A DNA stretch of 64,000 nucleotides from Syncephalastrum monosporum B8922 (lineage: Eukaryota; Mucoromycota; Mucoromycetes; Mucorales; Syncephalastraceae). Positions 42,545 through 54,906 of the stretch are shown piece after piece. The notes beneath the pieces are model-generated. The model was not told the DNA's origin and did no database searches. It saw nothing but the letters and a program-made list of their open reading frames with translations. Each line of letters begins with the position of its first letter. Position 1 is the first letter of the stretch. The stretch is from assembly GCA_000697355.1 (NCBI GenBank), contig JNEN01001262.1:248001-312000 (forward strand), read 5' to 3'. The translations under genes were made by a program, and so were the position numbers.

Positions 42545-45500
42545 CTATGACTTGATACAGGAGCCAGGAGGAGGCGCAACGGCGGCCGTTGCGCGGTTGT
42601 GCGCCATATGCGCCTTGACAAGGTGGCCAGCCGCCAATGCGGCACACAACGACAGCTCGCCCGCCATGACGGCAGCACAGATGATACGTGCCAGACGACG
42701 TGCATTATCACCTGGCGCGGTCGGATGAGGGCCGCGTACGCCGAGCATATCCAGCATGGCCTGCTGTGGAGGCAAAATCGTGCCACCACCGACCGTGCCG
42801 ACTTCAATGCTGGGCATTGTGCATGATATATGGAGGTCGTCGCCGATTTGTTTCATCAACGTAATACAGTTAGAGCTCTCGACATTCTGGGCCGGATCCT
42901 GACCCGTCGCCAGATAGACAGCTGTCAAAATATTGGCGGCATGCGCATTGAAACCGCCCACAGACCCTGCCATGGCAGAGCCGATGAGGTTCTTGCTGGT
43001 ATTAAGTTCGACGAGTGCAGCCACAGTGGTCTTGAGCACCTTTTCAACGATCTTGCATGGAATCACTGCTTCGGCCACGACAGACTTGCCGCGTCCTTCG
43101 ATCCAGTTGATTGCCGCAGGCTTCTTGTCAGTGCAGTAGTTACCGGACAAGGACACAATCTGCATATCCGGGAACATTTGGGAGATGGCAGCCAGGGCTT
43201 TCTCACAGCCCTTCGAAATCATGTTCATGCCCATAGCATCGCCCGTAGTCGTCGAGAAACGAATAAATACAAGCTTGCCGGCCAGGGCCACCTTGATCTT
43301 GCGCACACGTGCGAACCGCGAAGTTGAATTGAAGGCTTCGGTGACCACCTTGTTGCCTGCATGCTCAATCCATTCCTTGCATGCCGCAGCTTGGGTGATG
43401 TTGGGGAACTCAACACAAGGACCGCGGGTCATACCGTCAGCTGTCACAATCGTCACCGCGCCTCCACCAGCATTGATGGCCTTGCAGCCACGCGCCGTCG
43501 ATGCAACCAAGCAGCCTTCTGTGGTCGCCATGGGAATATGGATATCGACGCCATCGATATTCATCGGACCCGCGATGCCCACCGGAAGCGGCATGTAACC
43601 AATCACGTTTTCACAGCAGGCTCCCATGACCTTGTCGTAGTGGAAGTTCTCCAATGGCAATAGACTGTTTTCCAACGTTTTCGTGATCGACGCCCGCGAG
43701 ATAAGTGCACGTCGGACTCTCACAGCACGTGTAAGATCCCCAAGTGCTTTCTCCAGAGCGTACGGCGCCAATTTTCCAGATTGCACGAGCGATAGGACCT
43801 CCTCATCATTGAGGGCTTCCGGAGTGTGGATCAGCGCAAAACACTCATCGATAGGACGAACCAGATCCGTCGACGGAGCAGAAGGGGCCACGGTATTAAC
43901 AGTGCTGACGGGCACATGTGCGGTCGCAGGAGGAGTCGTCGCTGATTTTTTGTCGCGAACTGCGAAGCCATCATCCTTGGGTTGACGTACCACCTTGAAA
44001 AGGTAGGTGTTCAGGAACAGTGACACAAAGAGCGCCAGCGTGAGCCATTTGCTAATTAGTGGGTGTTGCAGATAGACCGCACCAGCACTAAAAAGCGCGC
44101 CTAGCGGTTGCGAAACGACTTCGGGGATCAAGCTGCCTTTGGGGGACGCAATATGGAAAGGAAGCGGCGGGAAGACTTCGACGAGTAGGGGAAGATCACT
44201 TGCACTCGAGGCCCGGTGATGATTGAGGAGCTGCTGTAGCACATTGGCCACGCTAGGCTCGGTAATATTGACTTGAGGTTCTCCTGAGCGGAAGGTCGTA
44301 CACATCTTGAGGATATGCATCGCGACGAAGCCAATAATCTAAGTAAGGCATGCCGCCAAAAATAATAAGCACTCAGATACTATTACGTACATGCGCTGTG
44401 TGCGCGTGTGTGTGTGTGCAAAAGAGGGATCGACGCTAGTCGAGCCGATTTTCTACTCAGACAACTTACCATCAACAGTTTAACCCGGCCGATGATGGAA
44501 CCGTCGGGCTTTTGGTCGGTCGTCGAAGGCTCGGTTGCATCAGCCTCACTGAACAAACGCACGAGGGTGCGCCGCACATAGCCCGTGCGAGCAGGTGGTT
44601 TGACCACGCCCTTCTTGATACCAGCAGCTGAGGAAGAATCGCTAATCGCGCGGATCCTTGTGAGCTAGAGCGTTGTACAGGTTAATCGCTGTACGACCCA
44701 ACTAATCAAAAGATTTTTTTTTTCGTTTCTTACCTCCAGTTTCAAGGTCAACACAGCGGTGTACCAAGTAAACATAAGAATGAAGTCATACGCCAAGAGG
44801 ATAGCGCTCAAGAAGCAGAATTCACGGAGGCCAGAGATACCCGACTTGGCACCCAAGGTCAAAACGATGACTTCCATGAAGCAGTCGCGCGCAATAGGCA
44901 GCGCAATGGAGTCGACCGCGCGCACAATAGTCTTGTTCACGTTTTGACGCACGATCGGCGTTTCCTTGCTGTAGTGGATCACTCGCTTGGTGAGCTTGAA
45001 CGCTCTCTCAAAGCCGATGGTCACAGCCAGGAATGGGATAGCCTCACTATGTAGAGAAAGGGGGTCATGTGAGCTTTCCAACTATTTTTCACAGATTTCG
45101 GAACACGTACGCAAGGACCACCGGGTAAACATCTACGTTCAATGCATGCACTGTCAACAGGGCAAGCATGAAAGAAAAAAACCCGTTGAAGACAATGGCA
45201 GTAGCTATGGAGACGCGTCTTGTTTAGACATATGTTTTTTGCTATTTTGCTTTTTCTTTCTTCTTTTGTTTATCAGTATTGCATTGCTTACCAAGAGTGT
45301 ATCGGGAACCCATGGCGCGCATGTTCAGATAAAGCGACACGAAGGTGGCAATCATCATTATGTAGCCGGCCAGGATGACTACAATATCAACATTGTCGGC
45401 CAACTAGAAGTACCATGGTTAACAGTGTTCTTAAGAAATTCATATGAAAGTACTTACGTCGATCAATTCCTTGACACGGATAACGACGTTCCGGGCGATG

Positions 45501-46264
45501 ATAAAGAGCCAAGAAAAGACGTTCTCCTGGCTACCGGTGTTGGAGATGGAGACGAGGTCGCCTGGAGCCAGTGTAGCAACCTTATGTTCCCAAAGATCGG
45601 CAAGATGCTGTCGATAGGTGCTGGAAGCGTTGAAAGCATAAGAAATGACGATCGATCGGGCATACTGCTTGTCCAGGTTCAGATCACCAAATACAGCCTG
45701 CGAGCGTTCATCGTTGATGGACGGCATAGCTGCATCGCCCTGATGAGCAATATCCAAAGGTGACTGGCGGAAGCATTGGTCGTCCTTGACCTTGTAGCAC
45801 AGATCGTCGTTGTAAGCGTAACGGTTGGAGGCGGTATCGGGGACAAAGATATCGTTCTCGACGGTGTGCTGCAGTTGCAGGGTGGAGACAAGCGTGGCAT
45901 GGTCAAGGACATTCTTGGACGGGTCGTCCTTGTTGCTTCCAGTAGCAGACACCATGAGCTGCTTCAAGTAGACCTTGACCGCTTCGTTAGGCACGGCAGC
46001 AGCGCGGTCGAGCTGGGTAAAGTGGGCTGCGTCGGCGGAGGCATAAGCCGACGTGGGGTACAAGCGGGTGACGGTGCCGGTGAAGATATCGGAGGTACGT
46101 GCCAGGTTGAACAGGTAGAAATAACAGAACGAGGCCAGAATGAGGACGGCAACCACCATTTCAATGGGGCTGCGAGAAGACAGTTTGGCTGCACGGCGGA
46201 TCGCCCCGCCAAAGATGGCCGAGAACGATCGGAATGCCGATGTGCCCGAGTTAAACGTCTGCAT
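42545..46264 (-). CDS. HMG1: 3-hydroxy-3-methylglutaryl-CoA reductase
   Basis: About 1,100 residues in six or seven exons. N-terminal membrane part (ATG 46262-46264, MQTFNSGTS): TM1 [17 protein letters not shown], a large luminal loop, then a sterol-sensing-domain-like set of helices ([71 protein letters not shown]). Linker and catalytic domain follow: [43 protein letters not shown]-like VGTVGGGT, and [14 protein letters not shown] with the catalytic His. It makes mevalonate from HMG-CoA at the ER, the committed step to ergosterol and isoprenoids. A serine at the mammalian AMPK position is not evident after the HLVKAH motif. Stop at 42545-42547. Confidence 0.95.
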
Positions 46265-47658
46265 CGAGGACAAGTAGGACCGTGTTGTGTAGCGGCCTTA
46301 TTCTCTTGCTGGATTAAAAGTCGTTGCCGGGAACAGGTCGAGGCAGAAGAGACGGAGGAGTTGAATTCTCGTAGGAGGGAAAGGGAAGAAAAAAAAGGTG
46401 GATGTGATATATAAAAAAAGTGAAACCACAGATATTTTTTTTTTTTTGGGTCGCTTCGGCTGTTCAAATGACAGTGGAGGCCTCGGCTGTGCGACCGTTC
46501 TTCGACTCGAGAAACCCCCGGTCAACCCATCCACTTGGCCCTTGACATGCCCGTCTACTTACTCCTTCCACGTGCCAAGTCACCAGACATTCATACTTTG
46601 TATGCTACCTTGGTAGAGGTGTATCTTGAACAGGCAAGAGCAAGAGAGCCCTCCTTCTCTTCTTCTGTCTGTGCATGAAATCGAGATATTACCTTTTAAT
46701 GGTTACACCAGAGCTGTCGTACCCTGCCTTTTCCTTGACTTCATGCTCTCGCAGGCTATCTCTCGCGTGCCATACCATAATCATTTTCCCACATATGCTA
46801 CTATAACTTCTCAACATGACATCAAAAGATCATTTACTTTTAGATAGCTCTGCTTCTACTAATGCATCTTGTCATTTAGCGAGTGAACCTTTATCTAACA
46901 GGAAAAATACACATTACTCATCGACGTATTCCCTTGAGTATAAAATATACTTTTTTTTGGTTATTTCCGTTTAAAACTTCATCACCGCTATACAGCATAG
47001 ATGCGTCATTTTGTACTGTAGATGATACATAGATATAAGGTTACGGATGGTTTCCCCGCCGATGCCAAGCAGTAGTACTGCATGTCGACTGTGTATCCGC
47101 CCTTCAGCCGCGTCATAATTTACCATCTGCTGACATATACATGGATACTGTACCGTTCGGCCCGATAGAGCGAAGACTCCTGTATCTAAGCATGTCTGGT
47201 TTTGCTTTGCAAGTCATTTGCCTCGCTCAGCCTCAGCAACTATTGGAAAAGACAAAAGCTACGTTTTCTTTATTTGAAAGGACGTGTCATCCATTACATG
47301 TTCCTTAAATGTTACAAATGTGTCGCTGCAACCAATGGGTGTCAAACTACATTCTGCTGAAATTTATATGTATGTGTAACACAAAACGCCTTTCGTTCGT
47401 GGTGGCGGATATAAATTGGATCAGAAGAATTCCCTGTTTGTGGGATCGGGACGGATTATCGAACTTTTTTTTTTATTCCTGAATTGCCGCCAATGGGAGT
47501 CCAGATGGTGGATATGTTTGCGCTCCTCACTAGACAGTGTCGCTTCCATAGAAAACGCTATATTTTTGCAAGCGTACCGTGCAAACCGCGACGAATACAT
47601 GTTTGTGGCTATAGTTTTTATGCTACATGCAACATGGCATACATGACTGGCGACAGTT
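46265..47658. other. Intergenic, about 1.4 kb
   Basis: Contains the HMG-CoA reductase promoter (purine-rich on the plus strand near 46330-46410, i.e. CT-rich for the gene) and AT-rich sequence. Short frames only. No RNA gene was recognised. Confidence 0.5.
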
Positions 47659-49857
47659 TCATGGTTTCAAATAGACTTGTAGCAAGTCGACACATGTCTT
47701 GGCGTCTTCAAAAGAGTCGTGACCATCTGCGCGTTCCTGTATAAATCGTTTGAGATGCTTGTTTGCAAGCACGCGCAAACCGTAACGAAATGGCAGTCCT
47801 TTCGGATGGGGAAACAACTAATGCAAAAGAAACTTGAGTGTCAAATTCATGCGACAGGAGCGCATCAATCTTACAGCAGCTGTATCAATAATGCGCTCAT
47901 GAATAAGCTAGAGTCCTAGGTCAGAATAACTTCCTCTCATTTTATCATCAAGCGGATCCTACCCGTAGTGCGTTCATATCATTTTCCTACAGAGTTCGAA
48001 GTTATTAAGCGAACATCATGTTGATGCTAACTTACAAGACCGTGACCGAGTAAAATTGTGTCGCTGTCAACATATTTGAAAAATTCCTTGCGAACCGTTG
48101 CAAGATCCATTTTAGCACCTTCCAATGTTTTAATACCACTGAAGCGGCTATTGAGATCAATGATCATATGTGAAGGAAACACGAGTTCGTCCAAAAGAGT
48201 TTTGTTGTGTTCGTCCACCGCCGTGATGCGCACAAGCTCCATGCCAGCCGTTGTGTAAGCCTAGGACGCATGTCAGCAGCGCCTCGACAAGTGCGCTCCC
48301 ACGCTTACCATCTCGCAATCTAATGCCACAATGGCACGCCAGGTCTCGGGCTTCTCTTTGGGTCCAGAAGGTGTCGGAACATACGGTATTTTGGCGTTCA
48401 TAGAAGGTGCATCTTTATCTATTCAAAACAGCGGACGTCCAATGAGTGTTCCTCTGACTTCAGTAAGTGTAAAATGCATACCTTTATATACATGTGCACC
48501 TTTACAACACCCTGCACTTCCTATCCCCTCGTTACAGCAGGAGTACTGTCGCTCCTTATCGCCTGTAGAAATAAAATGAGCCGGATTGCATTTCCAACCT
48601 TTTTCTCGGCGTTACCAAACTGCATGGTTCTGGCACCCAATCGGCCGGGGTGGTAGGTACATGCGATCGGGTCTTTGTCATCGTCTAGTATATCCTTCAC
48701 GGTATACTGCTTCTTGCATCGGTCACACATTCGGACGGCCCCCACCGTCATGGATGCATTTTCAGGTGGGTCATCCAGCGGCAGAACGGCGTATCCCATC
48801 TCTTTAAGCTTCTCTTTCGATAGAACAGCATCAAGAGCGGCTTCGGCTAAGCTTTTCTCGGGCCCCTTGAGGGCGGGATCGATCCACTCGCCTTCAATGC
48901 CGACGTCTCTGTCGTTGACGGACACGGGACGTCGCTTCAAGGCCATCAAGACACTGGTCGCCATGGTCTTATACCCAGTTGAATTGGTGGTCTTCTCCAA
49001 GATATGTTTTTCTTGTCTCTGCGCATCGACTGTTGCTCTGTCGGGAGATTGAGCTAGAATGGGTGCATAGATACGCTTGAATTGCTCGTAGACTTTTCCG
49101 GCAATCAGCTAGGTCATCATAGGTTGGTTATTCAGAATCATTCCATGAGATTCAAAGTTACCTGACGCGTCTTGATGGGTGTATGGGCACGCAGATCGGG
49201 CTTTATTGTGGGTGGACCGGCGTTGGCAACGGGAAACTAGAGACATACTCCGTTAATGACAGTGAGAGTTGATGGAATAAAGGACAACTTACGACGGCTG
49301 TATGGGCGAGGCGCCGTGGTACCTGTGAGGAAGAAGAGGAAGAAACTGCTTGTTTTGCAGGTGGCTGTTTAGGAGTGAGCTGACTCGACGCTGCCTGCTT
49401 TGCAAGAGGTTGCTTTGGCAGTGATTGCTTGGGTATGGACGGATGCTGTGGCACAGTGGCACGCTTGCCCACGGAAGCGGATACTTTCGACGGAACAAGA
49501 GTCGCAGACGGAGGTTGTTCAAGTCGCCGTTTCACTACTGCTTGTTCTGTCAGATGTCAACGTTTTTGCACGGTCTGCCGCTGTACCTGGCCTATCCTGG
49601 GCAGCCGTGCTTGGTTGAGGACGCTTAAGACCGGTCGATTCACTTGTAGGCTGTGCTGCACGCGATTGCGTTACTTTGACAGTCGTCTTCTTGGTCCGTG
49701 CTTCAAGATCTGCCCTGCGCATTCGAAGGAGCCTGTCATCGTGGGAGTAGAAGCATGGATCGTGGGTGCATTGTGGGTAGAGAGGGCAAGCAATGTGCTT
49801 GAAGAGGCCCTTGGGTGCAAACATCAGTGAAAAAGGGCCATTTGATAGGCCGCGCAT
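47659..49857 (-). CDS. REX3: REXO1-like 3'-5' RNA exonuclease (DEDDh) with CCCH-like N-terminus
   Basis: Several exons. N-terminus MFAPKGLFKHIACPLYPQCTHD... CFYSHDD carries a CCCH-type zinc motif of REXO1-type proteins; an upstream ATG (49855-49857) adds 11 residues, so the start is either 49857 or 49824. A Lys/Pro/Ala/Ser-rich linker follows, with KQPLAKQ and PKQPPAKQ repeats. The exonuclease part keeps DEDDh motifs: ALVALDCEM (Exo I), ILLGHGL and ENDMNALR (Exo II, across an intron), and GHDSFEDAKTCVDLL (Exo III with His and Asp). YGLRVLANKHLKRFIQ between them matches the REXO1/Rex3 family. These enzymes trim the 3' ends of rRNA, U4/U5 and other RNAs. Stop TGA at 47659-47661. Start to start with the TAPT1 gene is only 43 bp. 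Confidence 0.85.
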
Positions 49858-49900
49858 AAGTTCGTGTCTCGTTCTTCATTTTCGTCCTACCCTATTTGCC
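49858..49900. promoter_or_regulatory. Compact bidirectional start region, REXO1-like / TAPT1
   Basis: Only 43 bp separate two divergent ATGs (76 if the second REXO1-like ATG is used). Core promoters must therefore overlap each other's leaders or coding sequence. Confidence 0.6.
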
Positions 49901-52464
49901 ATGGACGAAAACGACCCATTCAGAAATGTACCTGCACGAAAGCCTCTCAACACCATCACACGCTCGTCATCCCTGCCTACACCGAATGCAAAACCTAGAC
50001 ACGGCAACAAACCTTCCCCTCTTCGTAATAACAACACCTTCAATGTCCTCGATTCCCCTTCAACCAAGAAACGACGAAAGCGCAAGTCCAAGTCATCTAC
50101 ACCGTCATCGCCTCTGACGCCTACCCTTCCTATGACGCCCACTGAGGATGAAAGTGGACACCCTGATAAAGAGAAAGAAGATCAAAGCGAACACGTAACA
50201 CCACAACCACCACTACTAACGCAAACAACAACAGCAACAACAGAAGACGAAAGACGGTCGTTCTCCTTTTGGGATTACTTGCGCGACGAGGTTACCGTTT
50301 CTGACTTTGACACAGCTCAAGAGATCAAACGTGAGCGAGTCACCAACTTTCTGGGTGTTCCTGCAGCAGTTGAGAAGGTACTTTAAAAAACCAGGTCCGT
50401 GCGCCTCTGGAGCAAGAATTGATCTCTTTGTTTATTTCTGCTCTAGCTGATGATGTTTGGCTTTGTCGTCTGCTTGGACTCCTTCTTGTATACCTTCACC
50501 ATTCTACCTCTACGCTTCTGTTTGGCTTTATACCATTATGGCAATCACCTGTATGACAACATGCGCGCAGTGGCCAAGGGCCGAGAAAGCAGGTAAAAAT
50601 GAGAGGGCTTTCGGATATCATGTGCTCACGGCGTCCCAAGATTCGTGCGATTGAAGCCGTCCCAAAAATGTGATCTCCTCAAAGGCTTCCTCATCATTAT
50701 CACATGCTGCGTGATGTGGACCTTGGACCCTTCAAGGATCTACCATACCATTCGTGGCCAGGCGGTCCTCAAGCTCTATGTCGTTTTCAACGTCCTCGAG
50801 ATCTTTGACAAACTGTGCTGCTCCGTCGGTCAAGACATCCTCGATGCCCTCTTCTCAAAGTCGACCCTCGGTAACCCTGCGCAAGCGCTGGGTGGTGCCG
50901 CCTATGCCAAACGCCAGCTCAGGCCCATCACGCTATTCTTACTAGCCACCATTTATATGTCCATCCACACCAGTGTGCTTTTCTTGCAAATGATCACGCT
51001 CAACGTCGCTATCAATTTCTACTCGAATGCCCTCCTGTCGCTTCTTATCTCAAATCAATTTGTTGAAATCAAGCAGGCCGTCTTCAAGAAATTTGAAAAG
51101 GAGAACCTTTTCCAGTTGAGTTGTAGCGGTAAGTCCAACTCTCCTCCACCGCGTAGCGGCCCGACTCATGTGAAGATGTGGATGATAGACGTGGTGGAAC
51201 GCTTTCAACAATTTGCATTTCTGCTTATCATTTCGCTGCGCAACGTCATTGAACTCTCCGAATCCTCCCCATCATCGATTCTGCCGTCGACTTTTGTGCC
51301 TATTTTTAAATTGCCCGCCACAACGACCCTCAATGCGCTCATGACCCCCGTGCTGATGGTCGTCGCTTCTGAGTTACTCGTGGACTGGCTCAAGCACGCG
51401 TTTATCACCAAATTCAACCAGATCCGACCCTCTATCTACGAGAAATACATTGACGTCCTCTGTAAAGATCTGGTGATCGGAAGCCCAGGCCGCACGAGTG
51501 GCCGTCGAAATGTACAAAAAGAAAAAAATCTAAATCCGATAAGAAATGCCTAGGGAAGCTGACTTATTTTTCTTTGTTGTAGGCGTTCGTGGACCAATCG
51601 CCCGTGGTATCGCGTCGGATTGGCTTTCCGGCCTTACCACTTGCATGTCTGGTGAGCATGAGGAGAATGAATCGAGATAGAAGAGGGAAAGGCGGCTGGA
51701 GAACGCGAGGAACAGAGAGAAAAAGAGAGACAAAAGAGGGCCCCGTCTTGTTTGTTTTGAACCCTAATTTTTCTTTGTTTGTAATTTAAGCACGTTCGCA
51801 TGGTGCAACAGCTTTTACCAATGATGTTTGCCCCGCATAGCAGCCAGTCGTCCTCCTCGGGCGATATCACGGCCTTGACGGGTTTCCTCCTCGGTGTCAT
51901 TGGATCCGTTTTTCCAAATCAGGCAACCTCGGAATGGCTAGAACAGGGCCTTGACCAAGGCGTAAGGCTGCTCTCTCGATTCATCGTCTTGGCAATCTTG
52001 ATGATTTGGTAAGTGAATGTTCTAAAGTAGGAGCATACCAAAAGAAATGTCGTGGGTGGTACAGACTCTAACCGAGAATGGGTCATCTAGTCTGCTTGCG
52101 CTTAAGGTTCTTGTGGGGATCAACTTGCTTGGCCACGCATATAAACGATACGCCAGCATGACAGAGCGTGACACGGCGGAAACTGAAAAGGATAAGCAGA
52201 TGAAGGAACTGAGTAAAGACGAAGAGGTAAGAAAAAAAAAATTGTGTGTGAGAGAAAGCCGTACACGCACGCCTTTGCTATGACACAACGTGGAAAGCTT
52301 ACGTATTCTTCATTTCTACCTGGATAACTTTCACATAGCAATACAACAAGAGCGTGCGGAACTATTTGCGAGATCCGGCTGATAGCATGATGGGTGCCGC
52401 ACCCGTCAAATACACGTTGGATAACGTGGATCGCTTCTCTATGGTCAGGAGCCGCATACCGTGA
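49901..52464 (+). CDS. TAPT1: TAPT1/Emp65 family multi-pass membrane protein
   Basis: About 640 residues in ten or so exons. A disordered basic N-terminus precedes a soluble segment SFWDYLRDEVTVSDFDTAQEIKRERV. Family-specific blocks follow: VVCLDSFLYTFTILPLRF, CDLLKGFLIIITCCVM, YHTIRGQAVLKLYVVFNVLEIFDKLCCS, LNVAINFYSNALLSLLISNQFVEIKQAVFKKF (a near-diagnostic TAPT1 signature), VVERFQQFAFLLIISLRN, ELLVDWLKHAFITKFN and FVDQSPVVSRRIGFPALPLACL. A last segment, LLGHAYKRYA, leads to a short tail ending SRIP. TAPT1 and yeast Emp65 act at the ER and in ciliary-base-related roles in animals; the fungal function is poorly known. The C-terminal exon joins near 52340. Start ATG 49901, stop TGA 52462-52464. 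Confidence 0.87.
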
Positions 52465-52770
52465 TCCAAGCCGCTCGGACGCCGCTCCATATTCGGATGG
52501 GGCTTTTCGGGCGATCTCTTTCCTTCCTTTGTGTTTCCCCAGCAAAAAGCAAAACAAACTTTTTTCCAGGGCAACCCGTATGACAATCTCACGCACGAGA
52601 AGTGGGACATACTCAATTTGTTCTAGATGAAATGATATAATAAACATAATACTGTACATACGCAAGTAAGTTTACTGATAAATAACAACTGTAGAACATG
52701 GGTGAACAAAGAAAGGGATATGAAGGATTATAAGGAATGGGGGGTATTTAGCGATAATAAGAGGTAGATA
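52465..52770. other. Intergenic between convergent TAPT1 and MIT-domain genes
   Basis: A 306-base 3' flank shared by two convergent genes. No features recognised. Confidence 0.6.
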
Positions 52771-54358
52771 TTAATGCCATGGCGACCAAATCCAAGGGAT
52801 ACGGGAGGAGGACGTAGTAGGACCGTCTTTCGGAGGTACAGGTGGCGGCGAAGACGTCGGGTACATTTCTATTTCTTCTTGAACTTCTTCTAAATCGTCG
52901 TCTTCGAGGATCTCAATCCGCTGCTCTTCAGGCTCTCTAAAGCCCGGTGCTTCTTTGTAGGCAACGGCAGCCTTCAGGCCGGCCGCAACAAACATGTACA
53001 TGGCTTCAGAGGCAAACTCGTGCAGGCGGTACTGTTCGTCCGCGCGTAATAAAAGTTTGACGCATTCGATACCGAAGTCTTGGGCTTTTTGCGCAATATG
53101 ATACTGGCCGTCCACCCACAGCAGCATCTGCACGAGATAGCCAAATAGGAAATAAACAATGTCTACATGAAGAAGATAAAAAATTACGTTTATACATGAA
53201 CAAACAAAGAAAATGAGGCGCTCCGTCTGTTTTCTTTTGTTTACCTGGGAGTGGCGATTGCTTGATAAGGATGGCGCAGGTGACCGTAGTATTGATGACG
53301 ATCTGTGCAAAGCGCTTAAAGCGGTAAATGGGATCACGTAGCGAAGGGGAGGAAGCATCCGGGACAGGCTGGGGCTGACTGTAAACTCTGCTGGTGGCAA
53401 TGGTTGTTATGGTGCTTATTGTCGTTGTGATTCGCGAGAGACCGAGATTCCGCATGAGCGATGAGGAAGGTGCAGAAGCCTCGTCAAAGTCGTCTTCGTC
53501 GCCTTCTTGCTGGAGTCGCCTCTGCCTGCTGGCCATGGTAAGGATACCCACTCGTTCTTCGACACTATTGTCATCCCACAAGAGCCGCCAGTCAGTTTGT
53601 TGAGTTTGTAAAAAAAAAAATCCACCCCCAACGATTTATCGTACCTGGTTAGCTTCTCACGCAAGGCAAACTTTGTACGCGGATCGGTTTTATCTATATG
53701 TTTATAGCATTAGATACGTATATCGATATGGATGACAAGCGAAGCATTATTTTTTTTTTTTTTTTTCATGTATTTTTCCATACGTACTCGGTAGAGCCAT
53801 TAGGATTTTATCGATGCCGGAGAGATAGATATCGAGCGCAACTGTCTTGTTGCCATCGTCATATTCGTCGGCGGCGATCGCAACAAGCTTCATTCCCTGT
53901 GATATGCTGCGGCGGTCTAGGTTATGATCGATACCGGAGCCGTCTGACAACGCAGCTGCGTCGTCTCGGATCTTGTCGGCGAGCATACTCATCTCGGATG
54001 TCCATGACGTGCTCGGTGTAGGTGTGGGGCTATGCGGTACCATCAAGTCGTATGGCGGCGGAGCCATTACACCCTGCATGCTGCTCCCGCTTCCCGTCCG
54101 ATGGTGATAGCCTGTACTTCGGTTTACGCGAGGTTGGATAAGGACATTGCCAGGGTTACTGGCGCTGCTTGTGGATGTGCCTGTGCTGTTACTGGAAAAG
54201 TACACCGCAGGCGTAGACGCATTTAGCGGCAGACGGGATAAGAGGCGCGAGGTCTGCTGTTGTTGCTGTTGTTGTTGCTGCTGCCGCTGCTGCTGCTGTG
54301 TACTGGTTGTCGGCGTATGTGACCGCCTCTGGCGGTTGGCAGATTTTAATAAAGGCAT
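52771..54358 (-). CDS. MIT-domain protein
   Basis: About 450 residues in five or so exons. It starts MPLLKSANRQRRS at 54356-54358; the few codons further upstream in the frame contain no ATG. A Gln-rich N-terminus is followed by an MIT-type three-helix region: MKLVAIAADEYDDGNKTVALDIYLSGIDKILMAL, with an intron, then DPRTKFALREKL-TSVEERVGIL. MIT domains bind ESCRT-III or regulate membrane traffic through short tails of partners. A conserved-looking helical block follows (DGQYHIAQKAQDFGIECVKLLLRADEQYR), then an acidic tail with SSPPPVPP that could bind SH3 domains. I cannot name the ortholog. Stop TAA at 52771-52773. Confidence 0.72.
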
Positions 54359-54906
54359 AGGCAAGAAAGGAAAAAAAAAAAAGAAGAGAATCAGCAAAGA
54401 AACGCAGACAGCTTTAAATAGACAAAATCATTATGTGCCAGGCCACTTCATCTTAACTTTTTTCATGTGATCTTCAAAATACAACCCAGATTCAAAGAGC
54501 CTCACTTTTGCCACCGTAACACCACATTGTCGGCCGCCAATCATTATCAATGCTACTCATTGCTGATGGTCTGTTATACTATCAACGGGACATGGTAAGA
54601 TTGTAGTAATGTAGGGCAGGATAAACCAGAAAGAAAAAGGCTGTCCATCCATATTATACATAGATGAAAACCACGGTGATAGCTGAATAAATAATGTGCA
54701 GAATAACAAGCTTCTTTTTTCTGCTTATGTTTATTTTTTAGAAAATTGCATACCACATCGGGTGGCCCGGTCCAACATCATACCATGGCACTTGATCTAG
54801 AAATGGAAGGGTGGCCCTATGATATATTATGATTTATCGTACATATATATAAATAACAGGTATAGTCTGCCCCCATCAGTGCTTTGCTTCTTAGTAGTTT
54901 ATCCTA
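54359..54906. other. Intergenic: MIT-domain gene promoter and coiled-coil gene 3' flank
   Basis: Purine-rich near the MIT-domain start (CT-rich on the sense strand), then AT-rich. No gene seen. Confidence 0.55.
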
